From Loripinus fragilis (lineage: Eukaryota > Mollusca > Bivalvia > Lucinida > Lucinidae): a stretch of DNA of 64,000 nucleotides. Shown one piece after another: positions 44,885 through 56,319 of this stretch; the first letter of the stretch is position 1; each line of letters opens with the position of its first letter. The position numbers and the translations under genes are program-made. The stretch is from contig OZ026516.1 of assembly GCA_964019695.1 (NCBI GenBank), forward strand, positions 80,121,018 through 80,185,017, in the 5' to 3' direction. The notes beneath the pieces are model-generated. The model ran no database searches and was not told the origin of the DNA. It was given only the letters and a program-made list of their open reading frames with translations.

Positions 44885-46620
44885 ATAATGATTTGAGCTA
44901 ATTATATAAAGATATGACCCTTTTTGTAAGTGTTAGACAATCGCAGGCATAATCGTTGGAGTTGATTATATAAAGTAATTATCCATTTTGGTAGACAATC
45001 ACAGGCATAATGATTTGATTTGCACGTATGATAAATTTACTCTATTTCAATATTTGGGCCAAAGGCCTTTTTCAAGAAAAAACATGCACTTTAGTATCAA
45101 CTACATAGTCTCTGTTCCACCATTTTGAATTTGTTTATATTGACGTGTGACATCACGTTATTATTTAACATTGTTCCCTATGGAATATAAATGAATATGA
45201 TTTGATTTGATTATATAAAGATGCGACCCTTTTTAGTGGACAATCACAGGTATAATGATTTTAGTTGATTATATAAAGATACAAGTAGTACTTTTTTGTT
45301 AGTGTAAGATAATATAATATAACATAAGTTTACTCAGCATAAAACATACAAAGTACGAATTTAGCTTTCATTATGGCTAACAAAATAATTTATCTCCCCA
45401 CAAAAACATGTATACTTGACCTTTACAAAAGGATTTAAGATATCGCAGGAAGTCTAAATAAGGGGTGACATCTTTACAAATGGGTTTCCAAATGCCTTTT
45501 GGAGACCGTACTCCCTCATCTTTTACGAAGAATATATAAACAAACAATACTGTACGTCTAACATGCTAAATGTAAGCTTCCTTTGAAATCGCTTCTATGA
45601 AGCATTTTTAACATCACTCACATTTAAAAGGAATAACCGAATGTGAATATCCAATGGAACCGAATTGATGAGGCAATTCCAGTGGTTGAACAAATATTTA
45701 GATTGAATATTGTGTCGGCTTAAATGAATATCGAGCCAATGGTAATTAGTTTTGTCTGTTCAAAAAACTTAGCTGCACGTGTTGCCGTGCAATTGTCCTT
45801 TGTTGACATATGCCACTCACTCTCTTTGGATTATGTCACTTCTGATCTCGATGTCTTTCAGTAAGCTAATGATCCGTATAAGGACAAGTGCGGATCCAGA
45901 GGGGGGGGGGGACAGGGGGTCCGGACCCCCCCCCCCTGGAAAATCACAACTCATGTGGGTTTCTATAGGGAATAAGCAATTGGACCCTCCCCCCCCCCCC
46001 TGGAAAAAGTTGGACCCCCCCCCCCCCTGGAAAATGTTGGACCCCCTCTAGAACCTTAAAAAGTGATAGATATCTTTGAAATTGACCATTTGACTTCTGT
46101 AAAATAAGCTGAGGACTAAAAAAAAAAAAAAACGTTGTCAGAGCTTTTTTTGTCCGCCTGACCTGGACCCCACCCCCCCTGACGAAAATTCCTGGATCCA
46201 CGCATGAAGGAGCATTAAAACTCAAAAGCATGACAACAGTGTTTTTTTTATTTTATGCTGGCACAATGTAGGCGGCTCTGAAGGCCCTGACTGTACCGCT
46301 CATATGGGTAATCCTGTCAGAGTCGTCACTGCCTGCCACATCGAATTATAACTCGGGATTTGTTTCCAATGTGCTTTGAGAAATAATTGAAATAATTGGG
46401 TATAATTCGTGAATTATATACAGACATGGCCCTTTCTGTTAAACAATCACATGCATACTGATTGGAGTTGAATATAAAAAATATGACCCTCTCTGTTTGA
46501 CAATCACAGGCATAATGCTCTGAATTGATTATACGAAAACATGGCCCTATCTGTTAGATAACCACAGGCATAGTGATTAGAGTTGATTGTATAATGATGA
46601 TTAAAGTTGATATAATAAAG
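44885..46620. repeat. ~57-bp satellite, split into three blocks
   Basis: Unit CACAGGCATAATGATTTGAG then TTGATTATATAAAGATATGA then CCCTTTTTGTTAGACAAT. Blocks: 44885-45060, 45195-45290 and 46430-46620, separated by unrelated sequence including a TIR element (45888-46204). Confidence 0.8.
45888..46204. mobile_element. TIR element with GTGCGGATCCAG ends and poly-G/poly-C tracts
   Basis: Left end GTGCGGATCCAG (45888-45899); right end CTGGATCCACGCA (46192-46204). The left half has a run of G, then GGGGTCCGGACCCC, then three tandem TTGGACCC(C)n CTGGAAAA units. The 90-codon frame across it is not a gene. Confidence 0.8.
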
Positions 46621-46892
46621 AATAAACATTTATATACATAAGGACACTGCACATCATATACATAGCACATAGCAAAAGATGAAAGTCAGAAAATTATTAC
46701 AGACCAAAATAGTTTGTATTACTTCACTTTTCGCTTTCTGTAAAGGCGGTAACTTTAATATTCATATCTGGGCGTGATTTGGCTATTTCATCTACTCACG
46801 AAGGGAAAACAGGTAATATTAACGGTAAAACAGAAAATTTTAACTGTTTGCTAAGAGTTAATGAGTATAAATTGGATAGTGTTAAGCAGAAA

Positions 46893-46977
46893 GATCCGTA
46901 GCGTATTGGATAAATATACCACTTTCAAATTCAAACATTATGAGTTCAATCCCCAGCAGGGGCGATTATATTTTTTT
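46893..46977 (+). ncRNA. tRNA-like module 1 (within TIR element)
   Basis: Box A-like TAGCGTATTGGATAA, box B-like GAGTTCAATCCC, then a run of seven T at 46971-46977. There is no convincing acceptor stem, so it is read as a tRNA-derived Pol III-type module, not a tRNA gene. Confidence 0.5.
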
Positions 46978-47130
46978 ATTTAAGATAATTATTTACTTTT
47001 ATTTTTTTCTGATATTTTTACATTCGTTTTAGAACGTTCTTTCATGTTTAATAATATATATTCACGGTTTATTTTTTTAAGTACTTGAACACGTTCAATA
47101 TGATTATCTTGGAGACAGTGTCGTATATCT

Positions 47131-47216
47131 TCCTTGGTGTTGCCGTGATGAGACTTGAACCCGCAATGAAGATTGAAATAATTATTTCTTTTTCCCGCTG
47201 TTTGATCCGCGCCAAT
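47131..47216 (-). ncRNA. tRNA-like module 2 (degenerate)
   Basis: Minus strand: box A-like TTGGCGCGGATCAA and box B-like GGGTTCAAGTCTC, with no T-run after it. Weaker than the other modules. Confidence 0.35.
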
Positions 47217-47334
47217 GTACATATATTTCATGAAAATCGTGACTGGAAACTGAACCCTCATTGATTATATAATATTTTGCGTGTGTTCTGAAAATCAATC
47301 ATAACTGATCGAGGTATTATGACGCAAGATTCAA

Positions 47335-47435
47335 TTCTAGCTTAGTACTGCTTCACCCAGGAAGACCAGTCCCTTTATAACTGAAAGATTGTTGGTGGGA
47401 CGTAAAGAATCAAATCAAACAAACAAACGATCAAA
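47335..47435 (+). mobile_element. 5'-truncated SINE with 16-bp target-site duplication
   Basis: Only the 3' part of the SINE seen at 13917-14115 is present (TTAGTACTG...CCCTTTATAACTGAAAGATT...GGGACGTAAAGAATCAAATC, CAAA tail). The duplication ATGACGCAAGATTCAA flanks it at 47319-47334 and 47436-47451. It interrupts the larger TIR element. Confidence 0.95.
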
Positions 47436-47463
47436 ATGACGCAAGATTCAACTTTTGATTGAT

Positions 47464-47550
47464 AAAAAAAAAATTGTTCCAGTCTGATTCGAACTGGCGA
47501 ACCCTTGATCATCGTTCTTCAACGTAACCATTTGCGCCACCGATTTGACT
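47464..47550 (-). ncRNA. tRNA-like module 3 (within TIR element)
   Basis: Minus strand: box A-like GTGGCGCAAATGG, box B-like AGTTCGAATCA, followed by a run of about ten T (A-run at 47464-47473 on the plus strand). It faces module 1. Confidence 0.5.
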
Positions 47551-47709
47551 GTGATTTATGGTGTTAGTATTCGTTAAGCTTGTTTGGGCGCTCCGAAACC
47601 GACTAAACCACGCCTCGTTTTCACCATTTACCTATGTCTAAGATGGCTTAGTCCTAATTACGCATGCATGAGGTGCCGCCTTTACAGAAAGCGAAAAGTG
47701 AAGTAAATA

Positions 47710-48655
47710 TCTTTATATCTATACTTTTCTTGCTTTTTAAAAACATTTATGTCTGTGTCGTCAAATTTCACGACGAGGGTCAAAATAATCAGTCAATATA
47801 TAAATCAATTTAACTGAGCTACTTATCTACAAGAGCAAAGGCCTAACCAAGCAGTAGGCTATTCAAAGCTTTTGGAAAATTGGGTGGAGGCTTTCTCTAC
47901 AATTTTGTAGCTGCATGTATTTTTTTCTAATATCAGCAATATAAACGCTATTGTGAAAAAACAGTTGTAATGCCAATATTTCTGTATGGATTTAGACGAA
48001 TAATCATGTCAGTAACTTAGCCTGTCCATATACGTGTACATCTAAGAGTTTGAGAGCTTTATTGATTGGTCAAACCCCTACATAAACTGGGGTACCCGTC
48101 ATACACATACAAATAATATGAGCATGAAACAAACATTCGTAGAAATAATTCAATGATATACATCCTTTATAGTTATATGAATAACCACTGTTTCTGTGAC
48201 TTTTGTTTATTGTTTTCATTGTCGGTCAACCCAGAATGTGCAAAATACTCCACATAGGATAATAAAATCTTACTGCAGAAACGCCTGCTCCAAAAAGTAC
48301 GAGCAGGGTTGCAGATAATGTGGGCCACAATGAGGCTACCCCACAAGAAGCAGCTCCACCAAGGTCTCGAATGCTGTTAAATATTTCTGACAATCACTTT
48401 AAATGATTTCAAGATTATGTTGCAGTATTTAACAACTTTAAAAAACAGTTTGAGTGCCACTGGCGTTCACAATATTATGAAATACATTCATGCTGGGTGT
48501 AGAAACAAGATTTCTTGGCAAATCGACATTTCTGCTATCATTGAAATAGGTACATTCAAGTATGTAATTCGTCACCAATTTCCTATCCTTAATAATGATT
48601 TGGCATTGTCATACAAAATTATGAATTATTGCAAATATTTTACAAACAATGTTAT
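47710..48655. other. Intergenic stretch without supported gene
   Basis: Short ORFs only (the longest, 88 codons at 48417-48683, has no family features). Confidence 0.4.
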
Positions 48656-48658
48656 AAT

Positions 48659-48934
48659 TAACCCAGCAGACACACGACATTAAAACAACGCTGTATCAAC
48701 GACGATGAGATGTCATGACGTCGCATCGGCGTTGATACGAAGTTGTTTCGACGTCATGTGCCTGCTGGAATGTTATTATTAACCCAACAGGCACACAACC
48801 TTTAAACAACGTTGTATAAACGTTTCGACGTCATTTGCCTGCTGGAATGTTGTTATTAACCCAATAGGCACCCAGCCTTTAAACAACGCTGTATGAACCT
48901 TTCGACGTCATGTGCCAGCTGGAATGTTATTAAT
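48659..48934. repeat. Tandem palindromic units with ends AACCCAACAGGCAC / GTGCCTGCTGG
   Basis: Unit A 48659-48780 (122 bp, complete palindrome with a GACGATGAGATGTCATGACG core), units B 48781-48857 and C 48858-48934 (77 bp, core deleted). Each ends GCTGGAATGTTxTTATTAA. Further copies: 49898-49974, a half unit near 49980-50010 and a fragment at 51077-51128. Confidence 0.85.
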
Positions 48935-49052
48935 ATGAAATAGGCACACCTAATGGGCAACCAACCACTATTTGATCTGAGAGGATAGCACGGTATACGG
49001 TATTTCTTGTGAGTCGGTACTCGTGTGAGTATAAAAAGTAAGGAAGAAGGCA

Positions 49053-49130
49053 AATATCAGGAATCGATACAATTAGTACCACACCACCTGGCAAAGAACA
49101 CCTTATGAAAAGTGACAAAAGTGTTTCAGT
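49053..49130 (-). repeat. Copy of the GGTGTGGTACTTGATTGTAT dispersed motif
   Basis: Inverse of the copies at 29288, 34095, 43347 and 61824; includes GAATCGATACAATTAGTACC and GAAAAGTGACAAAA on the plus strand. Confidence 0.6.
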
Positions 49131-49841
49131 AAATTGTCGTTGCTCTGAGTACAAGGAAATAAAATAATCCTGCAAGCTATTTTAAAGGCGCTGGGACTCT
49201 TGAACGGAAGTTCCTATTGGATACCATAAGGATTTTAATTTGAGCAGCGACATGTGATTTCCAACCATGTGTCATTTTGAGTTCAGTCAGTAGCATAACA
49301 CGCATAGAAAATTCAAGCGACTAGCAAAGGCTCTGATCAGACTGCGTGTTTGCGCAGGCTGATCTGAGTCTTTGCTTGTCGCACATATCACATTGCTGGA
49401 AATCTTATGTCGCCGCTCATTTGTGGCCGTCTTTTTTCAAAGGTGCGACGATGCATGTGGCAGTTGGCGTTTGGCTCAAGTCGTTATCACGTCGTGACGT
49501 AACGTTATAAGAATTGTGACGTCACGTCATGGGGATCACACAGCCGCTTGCTTGAAAGAGCTATCGTCAACGTTCAAGCTCCTGGTGATCGAAAAAATCC
49601 CTGTCTTATGGCTAAAATACAAGTTAAATATCAACAAAACTTGCATTTTCGCGATTCACTTTTACTTTTTGTATTTTTCAATGTCAATGATGATCACGGC
49701 ACATTTTTCAAAGGTAGAATAAGGTTTTTAGTTCGATCGAATCGACTCCGTATAGATTTCGGAACTCTGTTTTGACAGAACGGAAATCAGGCCTTCATAT
49801 AGCAGATGAATAGAACAGAACAGAGCCTCTAATCGTAACAG

Positions 49842-49894
49842 CAACCAACCCTCGTTGTTGCCGCTGCGCGGCAACGACTCGTTGGTTGGTTGCT
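49842..49894. repeat. Hairpin around GTTGCCGCTGCGCGGCAAC
   Basis: Strong imperfect inverted repeat: CAACCAACC...GTTGCCGC, a three-base loop, then GCGGCAAC...GGTTGGTTG. It ends four bases before palindromic unit D (49898). Confidence 0.75.
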
Positions 49895-50009
49895 ATTAAC
49901 CCAACAGGCACACAGCCTTTAAACAACGTTGTATAAACGTTTCGACGCCATATGCCTGCTGGAATGTTTTTCTTAGCCTAGCTGGCACGCAACCTTAAAA
50001 CAGCGTTTT

Positions 50010-52020
50010 GTTTTATCACAAGCAGTGAATTAAATGCATATCAAATGTGAGTAAAACTGGTATTTTTCTACAGTGAAAAAAATATCGTATTTTTTCACTA
50101 GTGACTGATACGATTTATATTTGCACTGTAGCAAAACAAGGCTTTCTTGGCTAGTTTGGGACAGGGATTTTTTATCAAAAGGTTTTATGTGAAGGGTATT
50201 TGTCAGAAATAAAGCTGCACATGTTGTGACGTCAACATCAAACATAATGATGTCACTGTTTGGCCAGGCGCCAGTTTTTAAGTGACGCCTACCATAAGGC
50301 ACACTCGAAAGACTTTCTAAAAATGCTGATTTCTTACGTTTCATGCGTTAAAATATGATTCTAAGCCATATATACCCTATAAACACACTGCAAAAGTCAA
50401 ATCGAACGAGAAACGACCATCAAAAAAGTGAGATTGTGCTTTCTGTATGTCCGTTGAGTAAAAAATAAAAAGAAAATTTGCTTTTTTCGATAAATACCAA
50501 ATCACGACCACCAATCCATCTCCTTCATCGCATATACCAGTTGGATTAAACTTTCTGTTTCCTAATTTTGAGAGCAAAATCTAGAAATCGGGCAATGACA
50601 TTTGATGAGATACTGATTAAACTTTTCAACACTAATATTGGTTTTAAGAGGATTTTCTGCTTTACAGTTTAAACTTTTTTGTAACGAAGAAAAATTACAT
50701 TTTCAACTTCAAGACATATTCTAGAATCAGTTTATGTGCCAGGGGACACTATTTGAGGTATGTCGAAGAAAACCACCAAGGCCATCAAATAGCATTTTCG
50801 GATTTCTGAAATTTTGTATTGTTTAGAGAAAATAACGATTTTGCCGAATTTATGGTCCATCTCATTCATAGGAAACGGTCCCTCTTTTTCAATACACAGT
50901 ATTGATTTTATGCGTTGAAGGAGATGGATTGGTGGCAGCGCAAATATATTTCATCTCATGCGGTAAAAATATCAGCATTTTCACTCTCGCTACCCACTCG
51001 TGAAAAATACTGATTTTTTTCACCGCACTCGATGAAATATATTTGGTATTCACCTCAAAAAGTAAATATCCTCTTTGTATAAACGTCGATGCGACGTTGA
51101 AACGTTTCGACGTCATGTACCTGGTGGGAAGAAACTTATGTAGACAGATAAGTACGATTGTTTCTGAGGTGACAAAAATGCTATTCCAGCGACATATCTG
51201 CACCGTTGGCACTAATGGAAGAGGCCCCCAGACTGTAAGTGTGTTTTCAAACATTAAACGTTTCGGAAGATATAATATATCAGATATTCTGATGTGGGCA
51301 ATTTCAGCAATTGAAAGTGCTTGTGACGCGATCAAGCGTAAGTGAAATCGATTAAATCAGTTTGAAATTTCTTCCAATCTTACCAATTACAGAACTTGAT
51401 AGGAGTTTAAGATTCACAGTTTCGCGGCTTTATTACTTTGGGAGTTCAGCTCAGAGGGTCTTGCCACACAACAAGGAATCCTAATATTGTTGTAAAAAAT
51501 AAAGTTCAGACCAGTCTGTTTCACTTGGTTTACTTGTTACTTATCCTTGTCTACACTGCGTATTGGTGGCTGGCGAAGGCATTAAACAGGCTGACCTTTA
51601 TGCGCAGTGTATGCGAGCCGTCGATGCTCTCATTTTTAACCACCTTTTGAGAAAATCTATTTTTGTTGCGTGCTAAAAACAAAGTCGCTTACCATCGCGA
51701 CATGGCCAGTACTTTTGTTATTCGCTTTCTTGGTAGTATAAAAGCTTTACAATTTTCCGAAATTCTAGTTAGTCTCTGTAGTTGAGCGGTTGCTATTGGC
51801 CTTCCCTGAAGACAGGTATTCTTCATCATGGTTTATACAGTTTCAGGTACGTTTTCCCGTTACCGTGACTGATGCAATTTTAAATAAAAGAAAATTAAAC
51901 ACAACTTGAAAAAGAAGATTGGACAAAGATAAATGTCTTTTAATTCAAGAAATACTTTGAGGCCAACTAACGGGATAATGATACTTATAGCATATTCATT
52001 TAAGAAATGAATTTGATATT
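50010..52020. other. Intergenic stretch without supported gene
   Basis: It holds overlapping ORFs on both strands at 50889-51345 (148 and 100 codons) without recognisable motifs. TTTTTCACTAGTG and GTGAAAAATAC pieces recur, and a palindromic-repeat fragment lies at 51077-51128. Confidence 0.4.
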
Positions 52021-52021
52021 T

Positions 52022-52146
52022 GGAAGGTTCGTGAGATCGTGAATACTTCGGGTCTCTTGCAAAGTAAGTGAAGCCCGAATCACGTTAGCTTCACGTTAAC
52101 TTTGCAAGAGACCCGAAGTATTCATGATCCCATGAACCTTCCAAAA
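52022..52146. mobile_element. Palindromic element, ~125 bp
   Basis: Arms TGGAAGGTTCGTGAGATCGT...ACTTCGGGTCTCTTGCAAAGT and a close complement, meeting around AAGTGAAGCCCGAATCACGT. Almost the full length is inverted repeat. Confidence 0.85.
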
Positions 52147-52799
52147 ATTAGATTTATTTATTATATTTACATTTTATTATAAATATCTAAAATATAAGAC
52201 TATTTTTTAATTTAGTAATTAAACAGTTTTTTTTATTTAATATATAATCGTGTTAACGGTTTAGTGCAAAATGGAAATGCGGAACAGCCAGCTTGAACAC
52301 TGACAGCCAATGGAGCAAACAATACTCAGGTGTGGCTCACTGTCAATCACAACACCAGTATCATTCGATGTTCGAAGCGTATTGCATTGGCAAGTGGGCT
52401 TGGCAGCTGTTAAACAAAATTGTGTAATTCATGAGGCTATGAACGGTTGCAAAAATCCAAAGATTCATTAAAGGATGGCTTCGAAAATGTAAATATAAAC
52501 CCATTTCATTCTTATGGATGGAGAGTTAATTATAGCATTTGAACTAGGTATTTCAAAGAATCTTGAAATTGATTACAATTGCAGATTTGTTCAGAGAAAG
52601 TATTTTAGAGAACAAGAATTCTCACAAATAGATGAATTCAAAGCAATCAATTTTACATTATTGTTTACAATTCTGATGTGGCTTATTTAATGTTTTTAAA
52701 AGGACAACCTATAATCGATTGCTTGGGAAACTAGCGGTTTAAGACTGTTATTTAAGAATCTAAACATCATTCATCTTACTAGTTTGCATTATTGTCTTA

Positions 52800-53003
52800 T
52801 ACAGTAAAACGGCCACTCAAAAATAGACAAAACAAAGATCTTAATTACATACTTAATGAAGCTCGAAAGTATTGCAGAATGCTCCGCTTGGAGCATTCTG
52901 CAATACTTTTGACTTACATTAAACGATAATTGGCATTGAAACCCTATTTGAAAAAAAAATGTGGTCTCTTTGAGAGTGGTCGTTTTACACAGGTTTTACT
53001 GTA
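52800..53003. mobile_element. MITE with CAGTAAAACCTGTGTAAAAC termini, copy 3
   Basis: TACAGTAAAAC and GGCCACTCAAAAATAGA on the left, GAGAGTGGTCGTTTTACACA and GGTTTTACTGTA on the right, with a central GCAGAATGCTCC/GGAGCATTCTGC palindrome. Confidence 0.88.
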
Positions 53004-53825
53004 TTGTCTTGTCTTATACATTACATCTCAAGGTTTGTAGTTTTAACTAAAAATAAAAGAGACACTTTGAGCAAACTGATATTAACAAATGTAATTATGT
53101 TTTGTAGGGGTTATGGAATGTATACGAGAGGCCGAAGTGGGAAGGTTTTAGACAAATTAATAGTAAGCAATGTAGATGTATCGCTCCTTACAGAAAAGCG
53201 AATACATAGTCTTATGCTCAAATAAAACACTTTTAAAAGCCATCTGCAATAAAATGAGCACATACAAGCTTAAAAACTAGTATGTAACTATGTCTAAGAG
53301 CACTTTAGCATTGGTACCAAAATATTAAAATTAACTTTTTTGGGGGTAACGTATGTAATTTTGATTTTATATGATAACGTGGCACTTCTCAGAGGGCTAA
53401 CTTGTCTCATTTTGTTGCATATATATTGTAGTATCAATAAATCATAGTCGCCAAAATTCCCCTGAAGGAGCAGGGTCTACAGCCATCCCCAGGTATATAT
53501 GTACAACTGAATACCGGAGTAAAAGGAATCCACAGGTTCAAACCCGGTGGGCCCTACTACAGACATAACATCAGGCCCTAACCCTCTCATATATAGATAA
53601 ATCATAGAGGCTGAGGTCCGTCCCGCCGGCGTTCAATTAAAGAGGAAAGCAGTTGCCAACCGTGATTGGGTTGACCACCGAGCATGCAGTCTGTTGTAAT
53701 ACAGTAATGCTATAACCAATCTTCTTATAATGAGAAATTATTTTAATAAACTGCGCTGAAAAATTATAAGAGGCAACAATTTTCATAAATTTATACACTA
53801 AGTTGCCGTAAAATTCTGTTTTCGA

Positions 53826-54930
53826 AAGCCCCTGGTGCTAGCGAATATTTAGTTCAAAATTGAATGTAGATATTAAATCAAAGTATAGGCAGTAGAAAAT
53901 AGAAAAAAATACGAAGTTTATGATACCAATAGCCCTGTTTGAGAAGTTTCTGAGTAAACAGTTTATTGCGAGTGTGGAAATCAGCAACATGGCTAGATGC
54001 TCTAGCAAATCGGATGAGTTGAGAAATATAAACTCCATAGGATACAGAGCGAGGAACATCACCATCTAAAAAGGGAAATTGACAATTTCAAAGTCAAAAT
54101 CGTCACGTTTATCATAAATTTGGGTAGAAACATGAACAAATGCAAGCCAAAAATGAGGCTTCAGTATCAGGGGCATTTGCTTTATTAAGTTGAAGCTCTG
54201 CAGGGTATATTTTTCTTACCGTATTGTCACAATAAATATTATTTATGTTAAAATATCATCTAATAATCTGGATGTAGTGTTAAAAGCGCCAATAAAATCA
54301 GCCTGCTTATCATCAGAAAGAGACATCATAAAGTCCCTTTCATAACAAAACAAGAATAAATCCGCAACCAAAGCAGCACAATTAGTGCCCATTGGAATCC
54401 CTACAACTTGTCTAAACAACTTAGTGCCAAATCATATAAAATGTTGTCCAACGGAAATAGTGTAAAAGGTCAGTGCGTCATATATATTTTGACAAGACCA
54501 TGCATGATATTTTAGGCTTTTCTGAAGTGAAAAAATGTGCTTCTAACGTTACATGCAAGGTAAGGAGAGCCTTCTCCTTGGAAGGTTCTCTCAATAAGAT
54601 CAATATCTTTAATTAAATTATGAGGTTAAGTGGTGTAAAGAGTAGAAAAATCATATGTAGACAAACTGGTCTAGCTTTAAGTTTATCTAATACTTCACCT
54701 GAATTTCAATATACCATAATATATTCTTACCCGATCTTTCATATACCTTTTCGCAGTACTTAATAACATTTTTGACAGCAGTAAGATACGAGGATATCAA
54801 TTTAGAAAGTTCTGTTGTCGTACAAGAACTAGAATTAGCAATAAATCTTGCTTTATAGGTTTTTATGGAGTTTAGGTAACCAGTATAACGTAGGAACCTT
54901 GTCTTGGTTTTCTTTAGCTTTTACACCAAA
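53826..54930 (-). pseudogene. Decayed reverse transcriptase of a retroelement
   Basis: Read on the minus strand from 54930 downward, pieces in shifting frames give TKTRFLRYTGYLNSIKTYKA, LSTYDFSTLYTT, GIPMGTNCAALVADLFLF followed by CYERDF, then SRLLDDI at the expected x-x-DD catalytic place, KIYDKRDDFDFEIVNFPF, DGDVPRS and SYGVYISQLIRFAR. Stops and frameshifts separate the pieces, e.g. TAA just after the DD box. This order matches an RT type common in mollusc and cnidarian genomes; Penelope-like versus other non-LTR origin cannot be settled here. No intact ORF. Confidence 0.85.
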
Positions 54931-55062
54931 ATGTAGGGTTGTATGACAACCATGCCATCGACAACAACCCTCTCACTCAAAGAAGCCTGCAGTTTGTAGG
55001 CATCAGCGTCAATAAGCTATCATTCAAGAGTATCAACATTATACAATCTTCAAACAACTACA

Positions 55063-55190
55063 ACATTGTTTGCGGCTTTAAGTTGCGAAATGTATACACC
55101 ATAGGAAGGTGAGCGAGGAACATCTCCATTAAGAAATGGGAAATGAATTATTTCAAAATTAAAATGCTGGTGATAGAATTTTGAATGATT
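55063..55190 (-). pseudogene. Second copy of the RT C-terminal segment
   Basis: Minus strand gives FEIIHFPFLNGDVPRSPSYG then VYISQL, the same segment found at about 54090-53990, before it becomes unrelated. It lies upstream of the main RT remnant in the reading direction, so two broken copies are joined head to tail or one was rearranged. Confidence 0.8.
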
Positions 55191-55735
55191 TCTTTGTCTT
55201 GCAAATTTTGGTTTGAGTGGTTACTTGACTCTTTGATCGTTGGCGTGTGCATTTAGTTTATCTATTCAAATAATCTCAATGCATTTCAGTCTACCGCAGT
55301 TCAGTTTTACACACCGAAAAGACAAGCGGGAAACAATTTCATTTACTACCAAAAATTGACAACAATATGTGCCTTGTTTCTTTAGTCGTTAAGTATATGT
55401 TGTGGATACTCAAACAACCCGTATCGTTAGGAAAGTTCTTTTTAGCATCCCAAAACAGGTGTTATAACTGGTGGATAAAAAAATATTCACATTCTACTTT
55501 CAATTTATTGTTTGCTTATCTGGACTTAGCCTTTGCATTAACTATTTAAATGTCATTACTTACAGAATCTAAATGACTTTACAATGACCCAAATGACATT
55601 TAGTTTCTTGCCATTAATATTAACGAACTCATTAAAATGAGCAGATATTTTTAATTCAACGTTATCATTTAGAACAAAAGCTGTTTCACACCAGCTCATA
55701 AATGTAATTCATCTAATAGAACTCTAAAATATGTT

Positions 55736-55926
55736 TGTTTTTTTTTTTTGTTTGGATTAATTCCAAGCATCCCAGTCAACATTTTTACGATTCCTGCGTC
55801 AAACCAGTACTAAGCAGAGGATAAAGTGTCTTGCTCATGGACACGGCATCGTGCCTCGAATGTGGCTTGAACCAGCGACCACTCAATCTCAAGTCAATTA
55901 ATTTACCAGTGAGCTACTGCACCCTC
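55736..55926 (-). mobile_element. Diverged tRNA-derived SINE
   Basis: Minus strand head has GCAGTAGCTCACTGGTAAAT (box A region) and GTTCAAGCCACATTC (box B region), then CATGAGCAAGACACTTTATC, AGTACTGGTTTGACGC and a T/A-rich tail. Same family as 13917-14115 but much older; target duplication unclear. Confidence 0.8.
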
Positions 55927-56296
55927 AAAATCTGAGTAATACAAAGGTTGGCGAGTTTTGGTGTTATGTATCTGTATGGTCCCAACTTTGTGAAATTTAG
56001 GAGAAAGGGGAAAGTTTCCAGGAAACGATTTGACTTGTCTCTGAAGAAGATTTACATTCATGAAATGATAATATACCATATAACAGCCACTGATGCTAAA
56101 ACTGCTTTGTTTAAAGTTCTGTACGGGGTATGTAATCAATAGATATGATACATTCACCATTGTGTTTGCATTATGATGATTGATCACTTCAATATGCTTT
56201 ACTTATGTAATAAAGGAGCTGTTTGATAACATGTACCGAAAAGTGTGAAATCTTGATATCGTTCGAGCTATTTATATTTGACTTGAAATAGTCATT

Positions 56297-56319
56297 ACTT
56301 ACTTACTTACTTACTTACA
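56297..56319. repeat. (CTTA)n tetranucleotide repeat
   Basis: Five to six perfect ACTT units (ATTACTTACTTACTTACTTA and on). Confidence 0.95.

Larger units (their letters stand above)
46718..47706. mobile_element. ~990-bp TIR element carrying tRNA-like modules
   Basis: Its ends share a perfect 31-bp inverted repeat (TTACTTCACTTTTCGCTTTC then TGTAAAGGCGG). Inside are a plus-strand tRNA-like module (46893-46977), two minus-strand ones (47131-47216 and 47464-47550) and a nested 5'-truncated SINE (47335-47435). No transposase frame. A shorter relative lies in the opposite orientation at 57869-58431. Confidence 0.9.

Noticed and set aside
45779..46231. Proline/glycine-rich ORFs on both strands
   Set aside because: They come from poly-C and poly-G tracts of a TIR element.
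50889..51345. Overlapping 148- and 100-codon ORFs on opposite strands
   Set aside because: No motif, no splice context fitting a gene, and part of the interval (51077-51128) is a palindromic-repeat fragment.
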